A stretch of 64,000 bases of DNA. Source: JAGOMW01 sp964644075. GTDB taxonomy: Bacteria; Patescibacteriota; Gracilibacteria; BD1-5; UBA2023. Positions 56,792 to 64,000 of this stretch are shown piece after piece; position 1 is the first letter of the stretch, and the number at the start of each line of letters is the position of its first letter. The notes beneath the pieces are model-generated. The model did not search any database and was not told the origin of the DNA. It was given only the letters and a program-made list of their open reading frames with translations. The translations under genes and the position numbers were made by a program. Where the stretch lies: assembly GCA_964644075.1 (NCBI GenBank), contig CAZXUQ010000001.1, forward strand, positions 202,339-266,338, in the 5' to 3' direction.

Positions 56792-57985
56792 TTAGGCAAG
56801 AACTTTTGCAACAACACCAGAACCAACAGTACGACCACCTTCACGGATAGCGAAGCGGAGACCCTGATCCATAGCGATTGGAGAACCAAGCTCGATAGTC
56901 ATCTTGATGTTGTCACCAGGCATAACCATCTCGACACCTGCAGGGAGTTCGATAGAACCAGTCACATCAGTCGTACGGAAGTAGAACTGAGGCTTGTAAC
57001 CCTGGAAGAATGGAGTATGACGTCCACCTTCATCTTTTGTAAGTACGTATACTTCTGCTTCGAACTTTGTATGAGGCTTGATAGATCCTGGCTTACAGAG
57101 AACCTGTCCGCGCTCTACATCTTCACGTTCGATACCACGGAGGAGGAGACCAGCGTTGTCACCTGCCTGACCTTGATCAAGAAGCTTGTGGAACATTTCG
57201 ATTCCTGTAACAGTAGTCTTGCGAGTCTCACGGATACCGACGATTTCGATTTCATCGTTAAGCTTGATAACACCTTGCTCGATCTTACCAGTTACCACTG
57301 TACCACGTCCCTTGATAGAGAATACATCTTCTACTGGCATAAGGAATGGCTTGTCGAGATCACGCTCAGGAACTGGAACGTATGCTTCGAGTTTTTCAAA
57401 AAGCTCCATAACACATTTCGCTCCGTAAGGCTTATCCATATCATCTGGATTCTCGAGTGCTACGAGACCAGAACCACGGATAACTGGGAGATCATCACCA
57501 GGGAATTCATACTTAGAGAGGAGCTCGCGGATTTCCATCTCGACGAGATCAAGCATCTCAGCATCATCAACCATATCACACTTGTTCATCCAAACAACGA
57601 TGTAAGGAACACCTACCTGACGTGCAAGGAGGATATGCTCACGAGTCTGGGCCATAGGTCCGTCAGTTGCAGCAACTACGAGGATCGCAGCGTCCATCTG
57701 AGCAGCACCAGTAATCATGTTCTTGACGTAGTCAGCATGACCAGGACAGTCAACGTGTGCATAGTGACGGTTAGCCGTCTGATATTCAACGTGAGCTGTA
57801 TTGATCGTGATACCACGTGCTTTTTCTTCTGGTGCAGCATCGATCTGATCGTATGCTTTTGTTTCACCACCAAATTTCTTGGCAAGTACGTATGTAAAGG
57901 CTGCAGTAGAAGTCGTCTTACCATGGTCAACGTGTCCAATGGTACCGATATTCATATGCGGTTTGCTACGGTCGAAAGTAGACAT
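56792..57985 (-). CDS. tuf: Elongation factor Tu
   Basis: 397 aa. GTPase delivering aminoacyl-tRNA. G1 GHVDHGKT, G3 DCPGHADY, G4 NKCDMVD, G5 GSGLVAL. After G1 the conserved Leu of KTTLTAAIT is Ser here (KTTSTAAFTY), an odd substitution close to the nucleotide site. No TGA codon in 397 codons although glycine is abundant, in line with the other translation genes. It lies in a unit with two tiny basic proteins upstream and rpsJ downstream. Confidence 0.97.
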   Translation of the reverse strand: MSTFDRSKPHMNIGTIGHVDHGKTTSTAAFTYVLAKKFGGETKAYDQIDAAPEEKARGITINTAHVEYQTANRHYAHVDCPGHADYVKNMITGAAQMDAAILVVAATDGPMAQTREHILLARQVGVPYIVVWMNKCDMVDDAEMLDLVEMEIRELLSKYEFPGDDLPVIRGSGLVALENPDDMDKPYGAKCVMELFEKLEAYVPVPERDLDKPFLMPVEDVFSIKGRGTVVTGKIEQGVIKLNDEIEIVGIRETRKTTVTGIEMFHKLLDQGQAGDNAGLLLRGIEREDVERGQVLCKPGSIKPHTKFEAEVYVLTKDEGGRHTPFFQGYKPQFYFRTTDVTGSIELPAGVEMVMPGDNIKMTIELGSPIAMDQGLRFAIREGGRTVGSGVVAKVLA

Positions 57986-58047
57986 ATGAGAAAAAGTAAA
58001 AAATTAAATGCTTATAAATTGTATACAAAGCGAAGAAATTGCAAGTT

Positions 58048-58134
58048 TTATTTTTTTGTTTTTTGCATTTTCTTGTTGATACGAGTGATCGCTTTCTTGA
58101 GCTTCTTATGTGCTGATGAAGTAAGTCGTGGCAT
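58048..58134 (-). CDS. Tiny basic protein upstream of tuf
   Basis: 28 aa: MPRLTSSAHKKLKKAITRIN followed by KKMQKTKK. Twelve Lys/Arg residues. Only 4 nt after the 60-aa gene and 63 nt before tuf, so it sits in the translation operon. It may be a short ribosomal protein or a leader peptide; no family recognised. Codon choice (AAG/AAA, CTC, ATC) fits the genome. Confidence 0.5.
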   Translation of the reverse strand: MPRLTSSAHKKLKKAITRINKKMQKTKK

Positions 58135-58138
58135 AGGT

Positions 58139-58321
58139 TTAGATTTTAGATGGATTAATAGCGTATTTCTTGAACTTCAGAAGGACAATCTGCATCGCGT
58201 TCTTGATCCAGAGAGTTTCTCCCTCGATCGCTATACGCGCCTGAAGTTTCTTGTAGTGCTTGATAGCGTTTGCTATCTTTCCTCCACTATATACTCCTTT
58301 TCTTTTTACTGAGTATACCAT
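58139..58321 (-). CDS. Small basic protein, ribosome-context orphan
   Basis: 60 aa: MVYSVKRKGVYSGGKIANAI, KHYKKLQARIAIEGETLWIK, then NAMQIVLLKFKKYAINPSKI. Strongly basic, no signal peptide, no TGA. Its position between tRNA genes and tuf and its charge suggest a small ribosome-associated protein (bS21-like size), but I do not recognise the family. It overlaps nothing and is followed 4 nt later by the 28-aa gene. Confidence 0.6.
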   Translation of the reverse strand: MVYSVKRKGVYSGGKIANAIKHYKKLQARIAIEGETLWIKNAMQIVLLKFKKYAINPSKI

Positions 58322-58365
58322 GTTGTGTGGTCGCTTATTTCGAAGTCACATAATGAAAAAGTTAA

Positions 58366-58442
58366 TGGTGGAGCCTAAGGGAGTCGAACCCTTGACCTCC
58401 TGCGTGCAAAACAGGCGCTCTAGCCAACTGAGCTAAGGCCCC
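58366..58442 (-). tRNA. tRNA-Ala(TGC)
   Basis: Acceptor GGGGCCT, D arm GCTCAGTTGGCTAGAGC, anticodon loop TTTGCAC, T-loop TTCGACT, encoded CCA. Confidence 0.97.
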
Positions 58443-58456
58443 AAATGGGGAAAAAA

Positions 58457-58533
58457 TGGCGGTGCTAACGAGACTCGAACTCGCGACCTCTGCCGTGACA
58501 GGGCAGCGCTCTAACCAACTGAGCTATAGCACC
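58457..58533 (-). tRNA. tRNA-Asp(GTC)
   Basis: Acceptor GGTGCTA / TAGCACC, anticodon loop CTGTCAC, discriminator G73, encoded CCA. G73 matches the C in the TGGC of the aspS leader. Confidence 0.97.
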
Positions 58534-58633
58534 ATGGCTTCTCTGTATAGCTCTTGTGTACAAGAACTCTCCAAAAACGCGAGCGGAGTATATATACGTT
58601 TTTTGAAAATGCAAACTTTTTTGGAAAGAAAAG

Positions 58634-59542
58634 TTATTGGGCTCTGGAACGAGACAAAGCAACCAATGAAGAGATCATAGCAAGGAAAATAAAGGCAATA
58701 GTCTCATAGAGAAGTACTGTCGGGAGCAAAGCAGAAATCTCAGATTCGATATTTGCAAGTGGACCAGACACCACCTCCACGGTGAGAAGAGATCGGAGAA
58801 ATATAATAAGAGCAGTTACGAGTCCCATGGAAACAATCGCATAAAAACATCCCTGGAGGAGAAACGGCCCATAGATAAACGATGGCTTCCCACCGACGAG
58901 AGAGATGACAGCAATCTCATTTTCATGATAAAAAATCGAGTTACTAATAACGGTATAGATAATAACAGCGACTGTGAAGAAAAAAAGAGCCAAAAGAGCA
59001 AATACTCCGTATTCGAGAATATAGAGGAGTTTTACAACGAAAGAAATCCGAGCAAATTGGCTCTTGTAGTCGAGGAGTTTTTGGTTCATAGCATCCTGAT
59101 CATAGTGGATCATCTGCTGTTTCGCACTGATCATAGCGTCGAGAGCATCATATCGTTCGATCGGGATATCATCGATACGGATGGAGTCCGGGAGAGGGTT
59201 TTCTCAGGTATTTTCTACGAGGTTGGCGAGATCTGGGTTTCGAACCTTGAGGATCTCGAAAGCTTCTTTTTTGGTAATCGGGGTGACACTTGCTCAGGAA
59301 AATGCATTTTTGAGGTCATCGACAAAAAGTTTCGCATCGAGGTCATCAAGCGTATATCCACTCTGGAAGTTAATCGTGAAGGATATATGATTATTGACTC
59401 CTGCGATAAATTTCTCTGAAGCAAAAAGAACAAGCAATAACACATTTACAAAAAATATGAGAAGCGTGATCACAAAGATCGAGGAGAGGGAGAGAAACGG
59501 ATTGCGGATGATGTTGCGAAAGGCGTATCGGAAAATGCGCAT
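58634..59542 (-). CDS. ftsX: Cell division protein FtsX
   Basis: 302 aa. Permease-like partner of FtsE that activates cell-wall hydrolases at the septum. Four membrane helices: one near residues 20-42 (after MRIFRYAFRNIIRNPFLSLS) and three at the C-terminus (about 175-198, 222-245, 272-295), with an extracytoplasmic domain between TM1 and TM2 (residues 45-165). The family motif ENEIAVISLVGGKPSFIYGP is present. ftsE, normally just upstream, is not here, so the pair is unlinked. Confidence 0.93.
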
Positions 59543-59602
59543 GAATAGTCAGTTAGCGATTAGGAGAAGTATATAGAAAAATAGGAAAAAGCGAGCAGAT
59601 TT

Positions 59603-59631
59603 TTGACGGAGAAAATCCATTCTGATAAAAT
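59603..59631 (+). promoter_or_regulatory. P-loop kinase gene promoter, leaderless
   Basis: TTGACG (59603-59608), 17 nt, TAAAAT (59626-59631), 6 nt, ATG 59638. Confidence 0.65.
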
Positions 59632-59637
59632 AGGCAT

Positions 59638-60150
59638 ATGGAGAAAAATAATTCATCATCCACAAATTCTGCAGCAATCGTACTAATCATTGGGAAGCCT
59701 GGTGCATGAAAAAGCACATTAGCAAAAGCAATTCGTGAAACAACTTGATTTGATATCCTGAATACTCTCACTCTTCGAAGAGAAAAGATAGAAGAGGGCA
59801 TCTCAAGTACTGGATTTGAAACAGATGAACGGTATCAAGGAAATTCAGCTCAAGTACTTACAGATAAGATTCGAGATCGAATCAAGAGATTAAAGCCAGA
59901 ACGAGGCATGATTATCGAGTGAGTTTGGAAAACAAACGATCGTAGACAAGAGATAGTTCGATCAGCAAAGGAGAATAATAGACCTATATTAGTCATAGAA
60001 GTATGAACTACTTATGAAGTACGAGTTCAACGCGTTCTTAGTAGAAAATTAAAATGAGACTTAGTAGAACACACTAATGAAAAAAGGGTTCTTGATGAGT
60101 ATGAAGGAAGCTTTGATCCTGTAGAGTTGGAGGAATCAGTAAACTTATAA
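59638..60150 (+). CDS. P-loop kinase-like protein (AAA_33/adenylate-kinase-like)
   Basis: 170 aa with TGA-Gly, including the Walker A glycine: IIGKPGAGKSTLAKAI, where GCA-TGA-AAA gives A-G-K. A likely Walker B strand is RGMIIEGVWKTNDRR, preceded by a lid-like arginine-rich segment (DKIRDRIKRLKPER), and LVIEVGTTYEVRVQRVLSRK resembles the late strand of small-molecule kinases. Substrate unknown. AT-rich, TTA/GTA/AGA-rich codon use unlike ftsX next door suggests acquisition. Divergent from ftsX. Confidence 0.82.
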
Positions 60151-60230
60151 AAATAGATACCACAGTGTGAACACGAGTAGAAGATGAAAGAATTTTTGAT
60201 ACCAGATGACTGCAAGAAACTTTGAAAAGT

Positions 60231-60263
60231 ATAAAAAATCCCCTCCGATAAGGAAGGGATTTA
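60231..60263. terminator. Terminator after kinase gene
   Basis: AAAATCCCCTCC / GGAAGGGATTT hairpin between the kinase gene (+) and tRNA-Val (-). Confidence 0.75.
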
Positions 60264-60274
60264 TAATTTTTGTA

Positions 60275-60351
60275 TGGTGGGCGATATAGGATTCGAACCT
60301 ATGACCCCCTGCGTGTAAAACAGGTGCTCTAACCAACTGAGCTAATCGCCC
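60275..60351 (-). tRNA. tRNA-Val(TAC)
   Basis: Acceptor GGGCGAT / ATCGCCC, anticodon loop TTTACAC, T-loop TTCGAAT, A73, encoded CCA. Confidence 0.97.
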
Positions 60352-60358
60352 GAAAAAG

Positions 60359-60435
60359 TGGTGGATCATACTAGACTCGAACTAGTGACCTCTTGCATGT
60401 CGAGCAAGCGCTCTAACCAACTGAGCTAATGATCC
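60359..60435 (-). tRNA. tRNA-Val(GAC) with C33
   Basis: Acceptor GGATCAT / ATGATCC, A73, encoded CCA, anticodon stem CTTGC/GCAAG. Loop TCGACAT gives anticodon GAC but cytosine at position 33, where U is nearly universal. Confidence 0.85.
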
Positions 60436-60458
60436 AAGAAGAAAAAATTTCTCCCCAA

Positions 60459-60578
<120 letters not shown>

Positions 60579-60690
60579 TTAAGGAGAAATCAAATTTTCA
60601 ATTAATGCACTCTCATATCTAAATATATCATAAAACTTTTTTATTGAAACAAAGCAAAGTATTTGCGTTTCCACAAAAATTGCGTCAAGC

Positions 60691-60742
60691 TCCCATTCAT
60701 ACCAACAGACATAAATCCGAGTAAGAACAAAAAGCATGCATA
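60691..60742 (-). other. 3' half of 23S processing stalk
   Basis: CATTCATACCAACA... and GAACAAAAAGCAT here are complementary to ATGCTTTTTGTTC and TGTTGGTATGAATG at 63712-63770, forming the long stem cleaved during 23S maturation. Confidence 0.8.
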
Positions 60743-63686
<2,944 letters not shown>

Positions 63687-63947
63687 ATACAAAGATGATT
63701 TTCTCTTACGAGAAAATGAAATGCTTTTTGTTCTCTATCGTTATTTATATGCGTTTGTTGGTATGAATGGAATCTTGAGTACATTTTAAGTGGAAACAGA
63801 AATAACTAATATTATTTAGTTAATTGCAATGTTTCTTTTTAAAAATTTAGTTTTTAGATAACATTTATTTATGAGTGTGTTAAGGTTCATTATGAACACT
63901 TACATCCCATACACCAGAAGACGATTTCTTGTAATCTCGATTTTTGA
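63687..63947 (-). other. 16S-23S spacer
   Basis: About 260 nt, AT-rich, with no tRNA gene inside. It contains the 5' half of the 23S processing stalk (63712-63770) and a small hairpin TTTTCTC TTAC GAGAAAA at 63698-63716. Confidence 0.85.
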
Positions 63948-64000
63948 TAAAGAGATAGTCCATCCGCACGTTCTCGTACGGATACCTTGTTACGACTTAA
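63948..64000 (-). rRNA. rrs: 16S rRNA, 3' end only
   Basis: Begins beyond the window. AAGTCGTAACAAGGTATCCG, then GAGAACGTGCGGATGG (helix 45), then CTATCTCTTTATC where GATCACCTCCTTT is standard; the anti-Shine-Dalgarno core CCTCC is missing. Confidence 0.93.

Noticed and set aside
56786..58312. A 508-codon open frame on the plus strand across tuf
   Set aside because: It is the antisense shadow of EF-Tu and the small basic genes; it has no family features and its composition follows from tuf codon bias.
60192..60242. A 16-codon open frame after the kinase gene
   Set aside because: Too short, no promoter, runs into the terminator.

Overview
ORGANISM. The window reads as a member of the Patescibacteria/CPR that decodes TGA as glycine (genetic code 25), i.e. 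a Gracilibacteria or Absconditabacteria (SR1) type genome. Read with the standard code nearly every long gene breaks at TGA. Read with TGA = Gly they become full-length, and TGA falls on invariant glycines (P-loops, the ABC signature, the SDR Rossmann motif, helix-hairpin-helix loops). Every annotated gene ends in TAA or TAG. All protein coordinates below use this code.

LAYOUT. 1-4.8 kb: membrane protein (5' end outside), UPF0489 protein, His-rich secreted peptide, smpB, rRNA m5C methyltransferase, membrane-anchored DsbA-like protein. 4.8-13.2 kb: tsaD and uvrC, an AT-rich orphan, a DnaJ-like co-chaperone, two small orphans, an MFS-type transporter, a PriA remnant and nrdR. 13.2-19.1 kb: a 1970-aa alpha-2-macroglobulin with a thioester motif. 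19.3-25.3 kb: mutY (no Fe-S cluster), EVE protein, ftsH, TraB/GumN-like membrane protein, der. 25.4-36.8 kb: one uninterrupted gene for a 3803-aa surface-type protein. 37-47.6 kb: tRNA-Lys, gdhA with palindromic operators, a membrane protein/SDR pair, tRNA-Arg, ABC-F ATPase, GIY-YIG protein, glutathione peroxidase, Na+/Ca2+ exchanger, and aspS behind a T-box-like leader. 47.6-54.4 kb: secreted beta-propeller protein, an RlpA-CAP fusion and gyrA. 54.5-60.4 kb: two T4SS-pilin-like proteins, khpA, ribosomal proteins S16, L28 and S10, tuf, two tiny basic proteins, ftsX, a P-loop kinase and five tRNAs. 60.5-64 kb: 5S, 23S and the 3' end of 16S rRNA, all on the minus strand.

EXPRESSION. Two observations fit together. 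The 3' end of 16S rRNA has a degenerate anti-Shine-Dalgarno, and many genes have a -35 TTGnnn, a 16-17 nt spacer and a -10 box ending only about 6 nt before the start codon, i.e. leaderless mRNAs. Short GC-rich hairpins with T-tracts punctuate most transcription units.

FUNCTIONAL THEME. Housekeeping genes (translation, repair, replication, quality control) are mixed with a large investment in the envelope: the giant protein, the macroglobulin, the propeller, the RlpA-CAP protein, pilins, a DsbA-like protein and the exchanger. That is consistent with a surface-attached, host-dependent life, but this is inference. Several AT-rich small genes with different codon use sit between the housekeeping blocks and look acquired.
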